Assembly: GCA_001917535.1 (NCBI GenBank)
Contig: MNEF01000065.1
Location: 1 to 41,224 of the forward strand
Length of the DNA stretch: 41,224 nucleotides
DNA from: Candidatus Rokubacteria bacterium 13_1_40CM_69_27
GTDB lineage: Bacteria > Methylomirabilota > Methylomirabilia > Rokubacteriales > CSP1-6
Reading direction: 5' to 3'
The notes beneath the pieces are model-generated. The model saw nothing but the letters and a program-made list of their open reading frames with translations, did no database searches and had not been told where the DNA came from. Of this stretch, positions 34,468-41,224 are shown piece by piece. The stretch's first letter is position 1, and every line of letters begins with the position of its first letter. Made by a program: the position numbers and the translations under genes.

Positions 34468-34914
34468 ATGACGCTGCGGTCGGTGAAGGGGTTGGTGGTG
34501 CCGATGCTTGTGGCGGGTCTGGAGGCCTGCGCGACCACGGCGCCGTCGGAACCGACGCTCTACAAGCGGCTCGGCGGTCGCGAGGGGATCGCCCTGGTCG
34601 TGGACGATTTCGTGGCCAACGTCGTCGCCGATGACCGCATCAACGCCCGCTTCAAGAGCCTGCCGCCACCCGCGGTCTTCCGGCTGAAGTCCAACCTGGC
34701 GGACCAGATCTGCGAGGCCACCGGCGGTCCGTGCTCGTACGTGGGGCGCGACATGCAGACGGCACACCGGGGGATGAACGTCACCGAGACCGAGTGGAAC
34801 GCGACCGTGGAGGCGCTGGTAAAGGCGCTCGACAAGCACCGGGTGGCCGAGAGGGACAAGCAGCAGCTGCTGGGCTTGCTCGGGCCCATGAAGCAGGGGA
34901 TCGTCGGCCAGTAG
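34468..34914 (+). CDS. Group I truncated haemoglobin with lipoprotein-like N terminus
   Basis: 148 aa with GGAGG before the ATG. Residues 1-21, MTLRSVKGLVVPMLVAGLEA then Cys21, look like a lipoprotein signal; the -2 residue is Glu, which is unusual for a lipobox, so lipidation is uncertain. The globin part starts TLYKRLGGREGIALVVDDFV, a classic trHb opening. MQTAHRGMNVTE holds the proximal His (F8). The C terminus ends GLLGPMKQGIVG. Truncated globins bind O2 or NO, and an exported form could protect periplasmic or respiratory components from NO. It stands between REP-like elements, so its link to the importer operon is loose. Confidence 0.87.
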   Translation: MTLRSVKGLVVPMLVAGLEACATTAPSEPTLYKRLGGREGIALVVDDFVANVVADDRINARFKSLPPPAVFRLKSNLADQICEATGGPCSYVGRDMQTAHRGMNVTETEWNATVEALVKALDKHRVAERDKQQLLGLLGPMKQGIVGQ

Positions 34915-34918
34915 GCTT

Positions 34919-35026
34919 GATCGGAGGGGCCTCACGGCCCCCTCCGAGATTCATAGTCAGAGGGGGCCTCACGGCCCCCTCTGAACCTCCCCAATAGAGG
35001 TGGCGCCGGCGGAGCCGGCGCTCGAA
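34919..35026. repeat. REP/BIME-like palindromic intergenic element, copy B
   Basis: Two tandem hairpins of the same design, GGAGGGGCC-TCAC-GGCCCCCTCC and GAGGGGGCC-TCAC-GGCCCCCTC, separated by GAGATTCATAGTCA. Then come CCTCCCCAATAGAGGT and a third hairpin GCGCCGGC-GGA-GCCGGCGC. It shares order, spacer and most bases with copy A at 22680-22793. It sits between the globin and PaaK-like genes. Confidence 0.82.
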
Positions 35027-35054
35027 AACGCGTCGATCAAGGCGGAGGGTGACG

Positions 35055-36326
35055 GTGGTAAGTCCCGTCGAGCGCCGTCGGGGGTACTGGAACCGAGAGA
35101 GGGAGACCATGTCCGCCGCGGCCCGCGAGCGCTACCAGGCCCGCTGGCTGGTGCGGCTGCTCGAGCGCGCCGGGGACAAGGCGCCGGGGGTGCGACATCG
35201 CCTCGAGCGGGCGGGCCTGCGTCCCGCCGACGTCCGCGGCGTGGACGATCTGGCGCGGCTGCCGGTGATGAAGAAGAGCGAGATGCCCGAGCTCCAGAAG
35301 GCTGACCCGCCCTTCGGCGGCTTCTGCACCGTGCCCCTCGACAAGGTCCGCCGGATCTTCGTTTCCCCGGGGCCGATTCTGGAGCCGATGGGGCCGGAGC
35401 TCAGCGCCTGGCACGGCGAGACGGGCCTCTACGCCGGCGGCTTCCGCCCCGGCGACGTCGTCATCAACACCTTCCTCTATCACCTGGTGCCGGCGGCGCA
35501 CGAGCTCGACGAGGCCTTGCACCTGATCGGGTGTACGGTCGTGCCGACCGGCGTGGGCAACACGGACACCCAGGTGACGGTGGCCAAGGCGGTGGGGGCG
35601 ACCGGCTACGTGGGCACGCCCAGCTTCCTCATGACGATCCTGACCCGGGCCAAGGAGATGGGCGGGGGCCGGCTGCCGCTTCAGGTCGCGCAGGTGGGCG
35701 CCGAGCCGCTGCCCGAGTCGCTGCGGCGCCAGTTCGAGGAGGAGCACGGCCTCCTGACGCGCCAGGGCTTCGGCACCGCCGATCTCGGCTTCGTCGCCTA
35801 CGAGTGCCCGGAGAAGTCCGGGATGCACCTCCTCGAGGAGGCGATCGTCCAGGTGTGCGACCCCCAGACCGGCGAGCCGCTGCCCAACGGCCAGATCGGC
35901 GAGTTGGTGGCCACGGTCGACAACCACACCTATCCGATGATCCGCTTCGGCACCGGCGACCTCACGGTGATCGATGACGCGCCGTGCCCCTGCGGGCGCA
36001 CCGCCGCGCGTATGCTCGGCTGGCGGGGCCGCGCCGACGAGATCACGAAGGTGCGCGGCATGTTCATCCACCCGCGCCAGGCCGACGAGGTGGCCGCCCG
36101 CGCGTCGGGCATCGCCCGGTATCAGGTCGTCGTCGGGCGCGAAGGCCATCAGGATACGCTCACGTTCCGGGTCGAGCTGGCGGGCGGCGCCAGCGCCGAG
36201 CCGGTCACGCGCGTGCTCGAGACGGCGATCCGCGACGTGATGAAGCTGCGCGGCGCCGTGGAGATCGTCACCGCCGGTACCATCCCGGAGAACGCCAAGA
36301 AGATCGCCGACGAGCGCAAGTGGTAA
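35055..36326 (+). CDS. Phenylacetate-CoA ligase family protein (PaaK-like)
   Basis: Adenylate-forming CoA ligase (423 aa), probably for an aryl or aryl-acetic acid. GTG at 35055 is preferred (GGAGG 6-10 bases upstream); GTG at 35049 adds two residues. Family landmarks: LPVMKKSEMPELQKADPPFG, FVSPGPILEPMGPELSAWHG in place of the usual SSGTTG.P loop, TGYVGTPSFLMTIL, VGAEPLPESLRRQFEEEHG, GFGTADLGFVAYECPEKSGM, CPCGRTAARMLGWRGRADEI and KVRGMFIHPRQADEV. It is shorter at the N terminus than PaaK, and the ATP-loop is altered (SPGPILEP), as in many PaaK-like paralogues. It fits the acid-uptake and activation theme. Confidence 0.85.
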   Translation: MVSPVERRRGYWNRERETMSAAARERYQARWLVRLLERAGDKAPGVRHRLERAGLRPADVRGVDDLARLPVMKKSEMPELQKADPPFGGFCTVPLDKVRRIFVSPGPILEPMGPELSAWHGETGLYAGGFRPGDVVINTFLYHLVPAAHELDEALHLIGCTVVPTGVGNTDTQVTVAKAVGATGYVGTPSFLMTILTRAKEMGGGRLPLQVAQVGAEPLPESLRRQFEEEHGLLTRQGFGTADLGFVAYECPEKSGMHLLEEAIVQVCDPQTGEPLPNGQIGELVATVDNHTYPMIRFGTGDLTVIDDAPCPCGRTAARMLGWRGRADEITKVRGMFIHPRQADEVAARASGIARYQVVVGREGHQDTLTFRVELAGGASAEPVTRVLETAIRDVMKLRGAVEIVTAGTIPENAKKIADERKW

Positions 36327-36330
36327 GGGC

Positions 36331-36411
36331 GCCACGATCGGGTGGAACCCCGCCGCCACCGAACAGGCGCGCAAGAACGTCCTGGCCCAGCTCGTAGAGG
36401 TGCTCAAGTGA
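36331..36411 (+). pseudogene. Orphan C-terminal coding tail, family not recognised
   Basis: Four bases after the PaaK-like stop a frame reads ATIGWNPAATEQARKNVLAQ then LVEVLK and TGA. It has the look of a real protein C terminus (amphipathic helix NPAATEQARKNVLAQLVEVL) but has no start codon and no upstream continuation in frame. I cannot name the family. It may be the end of a gene whose body has been lost, as with the remnants at 17.5, 19.6 and 40.1 kb. Confidence 0.4.
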
Positions 36412-36433
36412 GCCACCGCGCGCTGACCCGGGC

Positions 36434-37276
36434 GTGAGCGCGCCCGACTTCGTCGCCGTCGGGCACGTGACGCTCGACCGATTCGGCGAGATCACGCGGC
36501 CCGGCGGCGCCGCGCTGTTCGCCGCCATCACCGCTCACCGGCTCGGCCTCTCCGCCGGCATCTTGACCAGTCACGGCGAGGATTTCCCGCTCGAGGCGAT
36601 CCCTCCCCAGATCGAGGTCGTCAACGCCCCCTCGCCTCACACCACCGTCTTCGAGCACCGCCGGGAGGCCGGACGGCGCCGGCTGCGCCTCGTGGCTTCG
36701 GCGCGACCCCTGAGCCCGGCCGACGTCCCTCCCGACTGGCTCGATGCCGAGCTGGTGCTGTTGGCGCCGGTCTTCGGCGAAGTCGATCCAGCCTTCGCCG
36801 GGACGTTTACCGAGGCAACGCTCGCGGCGGAGGCTCAGGGCTGGCTGCGGGGCGCGGGCCCGGCCGGTGAGGTGACGCCCCAGCCCTGGACGCCGCCCCC
36901 CGGACTGCTCGGCCGGCTCCTGGCGCTGTTCGTCAGCGCAGAGGACGTGCGCGGGCAGGAGCCATCGCTGGCCGAATGGCTGCAGCGGCTGCCGCTGGCC
37001 GCGGTGACGGCCGGCCGCGCCGGCGCGCTGCTGTACGTCAGCGGGCAGCGCTACGAGGTCCGCGCCCGGCCGACCCGCGAAGCGGATCCCACCGGCGCCG
37101 GCGACGTCTTCGCCGCCGCGTTCCTGGCGTCCTACCGGCTCGACGGCAATCCCTGGCAAGCTGCCGCGGCCGGCGCCTGCGCGGCCGCGCTGTCGGTGGA
37201 GGGAGAAGGCTGGTCCACCGTGCCCGACCGCGCGGCGCTGGAGGCCGCGCTCACCGAATATCACACTCAGGAGTGA
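36434..37276 (+). CDS. PfkB-family carbohydrate/nucleoside kinase
   Basis: 280 aa, GTG start. N-terminal VAVGHVTLDRFGEITRPGGA and ALFAAITAHRLGLSAGILTS form the ribokinase-fold start (GG.A.N.A position reads GGAALFAA). The C-terminal PfkB signature DPTGAGDVFAAAFLASYRL contains the anion hole and catalytic Asp (GAGD). The segment between is short and lacks the first PfkB signature, so the substrate (sugar, nucleoside or inositol) is not readable. It precedes a cyclophilin-like protein and a fructose-6-phosphate aldolase, and a role in sugar phosphate metabolism is plausible. Confidence 0.85.
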   Translation: MSAPDFVAVGHVTLDRFGEITRPGGAALFAAITAHRLGLSAGILTSHGEDFPLEAIPPQIEVVNAPSPHTTVFEHRREAGRRRLRLVASARPLSPADVPPDWLDAELVLLAPVFGEVDPAFAGTFTEATLAAEAQGWLRGAGPAGEVTPQPWTPPPGLLGRLLALFVSAEDVRGQEPSLAEWLQRLPLAAVTAGRAGALLYVSGQRYEVRARPTREADPTGAGDVFAAAFLASYRLDGNPWQAAAAGACAAALSVEGEGWSTVPDRAALEAALTEYHTQE

Positions 37277-37285
37277 CCCGCGACC

Positions 37286-37315
37286 TTGACTTCGCTTCCG
37301 AGCGGAGACTACGCT
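37286..37315 (+). promoter_or_regulatory. Candidate promoter before the cyclophilin-like gene
   Basis: TTGACT (37286-37291), 18-base spacer, TACGCT (37310-37315). The predicted start point falls at about 37321-37323, on the ATG at 37321. That ATG opens a two-codon frame (ATG AGA TGA) whose stop overlaps the ATG at 37326 of the real gene. The mRNA would be almost leaderless. Confidence 0.4.
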
Positions 37316-37325
37316 GGGCGATGAG

Positions 37326-37709
37326 ATGAGCGGGCAGGCGCCGCGCGCGATTCGCATCGATGCGGGCGCGGTGTCGGTGCCGGCACGGCTCAACGACTCG
37401 CCCACGGCTAGCGCCATCTGGGCGGCGCTGCCCATCGAGGCGAAGGCCGAGACATGGGGCGACGAGATCTACTTCGGCATCGGCCTCGATCTCAAGGCGG
37501 AGTCGCCGAAGGCGGTGGTGGACGTCGGCGATCTGGGCTACTGGCCGCCGGGCCGGGCGTTCTGCATCTTCTTCGGCCCCACGCCGGCCAGCCGGGGCGA
37601 GGAGATCCGGCCGGCGAGCCCCGTGAATCTGGTGGGCCAGGTGGTCGGGGACGCCACCACCTTCCGGAAGGTGCGGGCGGGGACGCGCGTGCGCATCGAA
37701 CGGTCCTGA
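37326..37709 (+). CDS. Cyclophilin-like fold protein (TM1367 / PF04126 type)
   Basis: 127 aa, cytoplasmic, no signal. [60 protein letters not shown] and [20 protein letters not shown] make up the conserved pattern of this small family, which has a cyclophilin beta-barrel but lacks the known prolyl-isomerase active-site residues. Biochemical role is unknown across the family. The gene is followed after 22 bases by fructose-6-phosphate aldolase and is probably co-transcribed with it. Confidence 0.82.
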   Translation: MSGQAPRAIRIDAGAVSVPARLNDSPTASAIWAALPIEAKAETWGDEIYFGIGLDLKAESPKAVVDVGDLGYWPPGRAFCIFFGPTPASRGEEIRPASPVNLVGQVVGDATTFRKVRAGTRVRIERS

Positions 37710-37731
37710 TGCGGGGGAGGACAATCAGGTC

Positions 37732-38382
37732 ATGAAGATCTTTCTCGACACGGCGAACGTCAACGAGATCAAGGAAGGGGTCGCTCTCGGCGTGGTGGAC
37801 GGAGTGACCACCAATCCGTCACTGATCGCAAAGGAAAAGCGCCCGTTCCGGCCGCTGGTCGAGGAGATCTGCGGGATCGTGCCCGGCGACGTGAGCCTCG
37901 AAGTGGTGGCGATGGACTTCGAGGGCATGGTCAAGGAGGGCGAGGAGCTGGTGAAGATCGCGCCCAACGTCGTCGTGAAGTGCCCGCTCACCAAGGACGG
38001 GCTCAAGGCCGTGAAGCACCTCTCCAGCAAGGGGATCCGCGTCAATCAGACGCTCTGCTTCTCGCCGAACCAGGCGCTGCTCTCGGCGAAGGCCGGAGCC
38101 TGCTATATCAGCCCGTTCCTCGGACGCCTCGACGACATCTCGCACGTCGGCATGGACCTGATCCGCGACATCTGCCAGATTTACCGCAACTACGACTTCA
38201 AGACGCAGGTGCTGGCGGCCTCCATCCGCAATCCGCTCCACGTCATCGACGCCGCCAAGGCCGGCGCCCATGTCGCCACCATGCCGTTCGCGGTGCTCGA
38301 ACAGCTCGTCAAGCACCCGCTGACGGACCTCGGGCTCAAGAAGTTCATCGACGACTGGAACAAGGCCGGCACGAAGCTCTAG
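37732..38382 (+). CDS. fsa: Fructose-6-phosphate aldolase / transaldolase-like protein
   Basis: 216 aa, the compact TalC/FSA type. [20 protein letters not shown] and [16 protein letters not shown] open the TIM barrel. [15 protein letters not shown] carries the Schiff-base lysine (Lys83). INQTLCFS-type strand reads [20 protein letters not shown], then [20 protein letters not shown], and [20 protein letters not shown] ends the barrel. It cleaves or forms fructose 6-phosphate, or acts as a transaldolase, in sugar phosphate interconversion. GGGGGAGGA precedes the ATG. It converges with the ligase gene on the other strand, 12 bases apart, with no terminator visible between. Confidence 0.92.
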   Translation: MKIFLDTANVNEIKEGVALGVVDGVTTNPSLIAKEKRPFRPLVEEICGIVPGDVSLEVVAMDFEGMVKEGEELVKIAPNVVVKCPLTKDGLKAVKHLSSKGIRVNQTLCFSPNQALLSAKAGACYISPFLGRLDDISHVGMDLIRDICQIYRNYDFKTQVLAASIRNPLHVIDAAKAGAHVATMPFAVLEQLVKHPLTDLGLKKFIDDWNKAGTKL

Positions 38383-38394
38383 ATCCGCCCCCGC

Positions 38395-40014
38395 CTAAGG
38401 GGTGCCGGCGGGCGGGGCCAGCCTGTCTCTCAGCTCGCCCGCCTGAATCATCTGCGCCAGGCGCGAGCGCTGGATCTTGCCGCTCGAGGTCTTCGGAATC
38501 GTCCCGGGCTGGACCAGCAGCACGCGGGCGGGACGGTGGCCGCGGCCCTCGTGCACGCGCCGGACGATCTCGCCGACCAGGCGGGGGTGAAGATCTGGCT
38601 CGGGGCCGTCGCCCCGCACCTCGGCCACGACGTAGAGCCGCTGCGTGCCCGTGCGCGCGCTCTCGAGGCCGACGGCGGCCGAGTAGCGCACGCCGGGGAC
38701 GTGATCGACGATGTCCTCGATATCGGTGGGCACGACGTTCTCGCCGCCCAGGCAGATGATGTCCTTGAGCCGGCCGCTGATGTAGAGATACCCCTCGCCG
38801 TCGAGGAAACCCAGGTCACCCGTCCTCAGCCAGCCGTCCGGCGACAGCACCTTGGCCGTGGACTCGGGGCTGTTGTAGTAGCCGCGCATGATGCCGGGAC
38901 TCTTCACGCAGATCTCGCCCTCGACGCCGAACCCGAGCGCGGGCCCCGTGGTCCCGTCCTCGCTCGGCGGCAGGATGCGCACCGAGACGCCGCGGCACGG
39001 GCGCCCGACGGAGACGAAGCGGCCGCTGGGGTCCAGGCGGATCGGCGTCCCGAACGGCCAGATGGCCACCGCCAGCGTCGCCTCGGCCAGCCCGTAGCAC
39101 GGCGCGATGACGTTCTTGATCCCGAAGTGCCGTTCGAAGGCGTGGATGGTCGAGGCGCGCACCGGCTCGGCGCCGGAAAGCGCGGCCCGGAGGGTGGAGA
39201 GGTCGACCCCCGAGGTGTCACGGACGTTCCTCACGCAGTTGCGGTAACCGAAATCCGGCGAGACCGTGAACGTGGCCTGGACCTCGGTCACCAGCTCGAG
39301 CCACTGGCGCGGATTGCGGAGGTCGGGGGGCAGGAGCCAGAGCGGCGTGCCCTTGAGCGGCGGGGTGAACGAGCAGCCGATGAGCCCCATGTCGTGGTAG
39401 AGCGGCAGCCACGAGACGATGCGGTCGCGGGCGGTGAGCCCCGACGCCTCCGCCATGAAATGGCAGGTGCTCACGACGTTCCGGTGGGTGAGCATGACGC
39501 CCCGCGGCTGTCCGGTGCTTCCCGAGGTGTACTGGATGAAGGCCAGATCGTCCGGGCTCGGCTCCGGGAGGCGGGTCGCCGGCGGCTCGGCCTCCAGGTC
39601 GACCGGCTCGAGCACGACGCGGACGTTGGGGGCAAGCGCCGTGCTGGCGTCCACGTTTCTCCGGAACCAGCCGATCGTCACCACCGCGACCGCCTCGGAG
39701 TCACGGAAGATGTTGGCGGTGGCCTCGATGCCGAGCGTGGGGTAGAGCGGCACCGGCGCCGCTCCCAGCCGGAGCGCGCCGAAGAAGGTGTAGAAGAACT
39801 CGGCACACGTCGGGTAGATGAGGCAGACCTTGTCGCCGGCGCGGACGCCCGCGCGCGCGAGGGCAGCCGCGTACCGCGCGCTCAGCTCCCAGAGCCGGCC
39901 GTACGTCACCGCCTCACCGTACAGGTGGAAGTACGGCTGCTCGCCGCTCAGCGCCGCGCGTCGGCGCAGGACCTCGGTGAGCGTCTCGGCGGTTTCGGGG
40001 TCGCGCTCAGCCAT
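38395..40014 (-). CDS. AMP-dependent ligase, fatty-acyl-AMP ligase (FAAL)-like
   Basis: 539 aa. ATG at 40014 follows AAGGG by seven bases; GTG at 40029, overlapping an upstream TGA, is the alternative. Motifs: FIQYTSGSTGQPRGVMLTHR, IVSWLPLYHDMGLIGCSFTP (the W.P.YHDMGLIG signature typical of FAAL and some acyl-ACP ligases), GAEPVRASTIHAFERHFG, YGLAEATLAVAIW, GWLRTGDLGFLDGEGYLYIS, GRLKDIICLGGENVVPTDIE, and C-terminal PKTSSGKIQRSRL with the catalytic Lys. I do not see the FAAL-specific insertion clearly, so either acyl-AMP or acyl-CoA/ACP products are possible. Confidence 0.85.
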   Translation of the reverse strand: MAERDPETAETLTEVLRRRAALSGEQPYFHLYGEAVTYGRLWELSARYAAALARAGVRAGDKVCLIYPTCAEFFYTFFGALRLGAAPVPLYPTLGIEATANIFRDSEAVAVVTIGWFRRNVDASTALAPNVRVVLEPVDLEAEPPATRLPEPSPDDLAFIQYTSGSTGQPRGVMLTHRNVVSTCHFMAEASGLTARDRIVSWLPLYHDMGLIGCSFTPPLKGTPLWLLPPDLRNPRQWLELVTEVQATFTVSPDFGYRNCVRNVRDTSGVDLSTLRAALSGAEPVRASTIHAFERHFGIKNVIAPCYGLAEATLAVAIWPFGTPIRLDPSGRFVSVGRPCRGVSVRILPPSEDGTTGPALGFGVEGEICVKSPGIMRGYYNSPESTAKVLSPDGWLRTGDLGFLDGEGYLYISGRLKDIICLGGENVVPTDIEDIVDHVPGVRYSAAVGLESARTGTQRLYVVAEVRGDGPEPDLHPRLVGEIVRRVHEGRGHRPARVLLVQPGTIPKTSSGKIQRSRLAQMIQAGELRDRLAPPAGTP

Positions 40015-40025
40015 GCCGTGGCCCT

Positions 40026-40279
40026 TCACGGTCGGGCCTCGAGGGTCTCCGAGCCGACCCGCGCCTGGCCGTCTCGCAGGAACACCACGAACGATTGAAA
40101 AAATGTCCCGTCCTCACCGCCCGGCCGCGGCGGCCCTCCATCTCGGGCGCCGTCAGCGCGTGAACCTGGTCTGAGAGCCAGGTCGCCCCCGGCGGCACCG
40201 TGCCCGCGCTCGCCCCCGTCGCCGCCGATGCAAGCAGCAAGACCAGGGCGCCGAGGGTCAGCGGGCGCAGGCGGGACAC
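40026..40279 (-). pseudogene. Remnant of an exported M28-type aminopeptidase (frame-shifted internal deletion)
   Basis: A GTG at 40279 opens MSRLRPLTLGALVLLLASAA, a Sec signal, then the start of an M28 peptidase (GATWLSDQVHALTAPEMEGR). Then the frame changes character. One phase over, the next stretch reads FFQSFVVFLRDGQARVGSET then LEARP and TGA at 40026, a protein-like C terminus whose stop overlaps GTG at 40029 of the ligase gene. All zinc-binding and catalytic residues are missing. The M28 assignment of the N-terminal piece is moderate; the tail's family is not certain. Confidence 0.5.
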
Positions 40280-40286
40280 GAGAGCT

Positions 40287-40292
40287 ATTCTA
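40287..40292 (-). promoter_or_regulatory. -10-like box immediately before the peptidase remnant
   Basis: TAGAAT on the minus strand ends seven bases before the GTG at 40279, so transcription would start at the start codon (leaderless). No good -35 at the standard distance. Confidence 0.3.
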
Positions 40293-40346
40293 CCGCCGCC
40301 GGCGCGGGATACCGCCGTCCAAGAGGGGCGGCGCCGGCATCGCCCA

Positions 40347-41045
40347 TCAGCGCGGCATCACGATCCGGTCGAAGGCCTCCGCGTAGACGTAGCCGTGGGA
40401 CTTGCCGAGCGCGGCGCTGCGCTCCCGCACCCGCGCCTCGACGCCCGGAAAATCTGCCACCTGGCTCTGATGGCAGGCAAGCGCCTTGAGCTTCAGATCC
40501 ATCGTGTCGGAGATGTCGACGACGAGGTGCGGGCTCTCCCACTGCATGAGATGCACCTCGCGCACCTTGTGCGGCTCGTACTCGGCCAGCAGCTCGGGGA
40601 ACGACATGTGGTCACGGGCCAGAGGATAGATGCAATCGAGCACGACACCCGCGGTGATCCGATGATCGCGGTGGGAGACGTAGAGGTTGTACGTGCGGTG
40701 GGGATTCTGGGTGATCACGAGGTCGGGTCGCCACCTCCGGATCTGGCGCGTGACGTCGCCCCGCAGGTCGCGGGTGTCCTCCAGCTCGCCGTCGTCGTAG
40801 CCCAGGAACTCCACCCGCTCGACGCCGAGCACGCGGGCGGCGTTCCGCTGCTCCGCCTCGCGAATGCGGGTCAGGCGCTCGGGCGTCATCGAGCGGTCGC
40901 TGGACCCCTTGTTGCCGTTGGTGACGACGACATAGGTCACTTCGCGTCCCTGCTTCACCATCTTGGCGACGGTGCCGCCGGCGCCGAACTCGGCGTCGTC
41001 GGGGTGCGCCGTCACGACCAGTACGCGTTCGATCCTCTCTGCCAT
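40347..41045 (-). CDS. LmbE/PIG-L family N-deacetylase
   Basis: 232 aa zinc hydrolase that removes acetyl groups from N-acetyl sugars or related amides (MshB, BshB, LmbE family). ATG at 41045 with GAGGAG before it; a further upstream GTG only adds low-complexity sequence. The AHPDDAEFGAGG metal motif lies at residues 13-24 (His14, Asp17), and the second ligand is in YVSHRDHRITAG. MQWESPHLVVDISDTMDLKL and KALACHQSQV are typical of the clade. The substrate (thiol precursor, glycan or antibiotic amide) is not shown by context. Confidence 0.9.
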   Translation of the reverse strand: MAERIERVLVVTAHPDDAEFGAGGTVAKMVKQGREVTYVVVTNGNKGSSDRSMTPERLTRIREAEQRNAARVLGVERVEFLGYDDGELEDTRDLRGDVTRQIRRWRPDLVITQNPHRTYNLYVSHRDHRITAGVVLDCIYPLARDHMSFPELLAEYEPHKVREVHLMQWESPHLVVDISDTMDLKLKALACHQSQVADFPGVEARVRERSAALGKSHGYVYAEAFDRIVMPR

Positions 41046-41113
41046 GCGCGCTCCTCGAGAACGATGTCTCGCCCCGTCGTCGCCCGGCGGCGGCCCGTAC
41101 GGTCCCAGCATAC

Positions 41114-41122
41114 TGCTATAAT
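41114..41122 (+). promoter_or_regulatory. Extended -10 promoter before the right-edge gene
   Basis: TGCTATAAT: perfect TATAAT at 41117-41122 with the TGN extension. The -35 region (CCGTAC) is weak, as is common with extended -10 promoters. Start expected near 41129, eight bases before the ATG at 41137. Confidence 0.55.
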
Positions 41123-41136
41123 CGTCCGCGTCGCCA

Positions 41137-41224
41137 ATGACCGATGCACGCCGCGCCGGGGTCGTCGCGCTGTTGGTGCTCCTGGCGGGCGGCGCCCTGC
41201 TCGCCTCGCTTCCCCGTCTCGCCA
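41137..41224 (+). CDS. N terminus of a membrane or secreted protein (3' partial)
   Basis: ATG at 41137 downstream of a clear TATAAT. The visible 29 codons read MTDARRAGVVALLVLLAGGA then LLASLPRLA: a basic start and one hydrophobic helix. Such a start fits a glycosyltransferase of the dolichyl-phosphate-mannose type or any other membrane protein; there is too little sequence to decide. Confidence 0.5.
   Translation, partial: MTDARRAGVVALLVLLAGGALLASLPRLA

Noticed and set aside
35049-35054. GTG at 35049 as the PaaK-like start
   Set aside because: It overlaps the GGAGGG ribosome site; GTG at 35055 has proper spacing. The difference is two residues and remains open.

Overview
The window is high-GC, densely coded bacterial DNA with many short or 4-base gene overlaps. 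GTG and TTG starts are frequent, and several Liv-type ABC importers sit next to acyl-CoA enzymes. This mix fits a soil or groundwater lineage such as Candidatus Rokubacteria (Methylomirabilota). That placement is inferred from gene style only, since no marker gene is present.

Layout. 1-1.7 kb: tail of a methylmalonyl-CoA mutase, a small conserved protein and an acyl-CoA dehydrogenase. 1.7-4.0 kb: a NitT/TauT-type ABC importer (ATPase and two permeases) with no binding protein beside it. 4.0-7.4 kb (minus): a Dpp/Opp-type importer, divergent from a FAD amine/amino-acid oxidase (7.5-8.7 kb). 8.7-9.6 kb (minus): a lower-GC islet with a DUF6338-like membrane protein and a small disordered protein. 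9.7-12.05 kb (minus): an orphan Tat-exported NMT1-type binding protein coupled to an unknown secreted protein with a BamE/SmpA-like tail. 12.2-17.7 kb: enoyl-CoA hydratase plus a complete Liv set, whose livG has lost its start. 17.7-19.8 kb: a 113-bp tandem repeat, a di-heme (DUF1111) oxidoreductase and an azgA remnant.

19.96-34.4 kb is the centrepiece. Two diverged copies of one cassette lie head to tail behind a near-consensus promoter. Each holds a long-chain-type acyl-CoA ligase, LivG, LivH, LivM, a periplasmic binding protein and a LivF with an unusual basic C-terminal tail. The likely logic is ABC uptake of a carboxylic acid followed at once by CoA activation. A lipoprotein-like truncated haemoglobin, a PaaK-like CoA ligase, a PfkB-type kinase, a cyclophilin-like protein and a fructose-6-phosphate aldolase follow. 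On the minus strand lie a FAAL-like ligase, a truncated peptidase remnant and a LmbE-type deacetylase.

Two patterns go beyond the gene list. First, the cassette region carries several families of palindromic intergenic elements. One is a set of long hairpins whose stems differ completely in sequence while their loops are conserved. Another is REP/BIME-like. Second, at least four loci look like genes whose middle or junction has been removed while their ends remain (12.95, 17.5, 19.6 and 40.1 kb), with two more orphan C-terminal tails. This is either real gene decay by internal deletion or a systematic assembly artefact.
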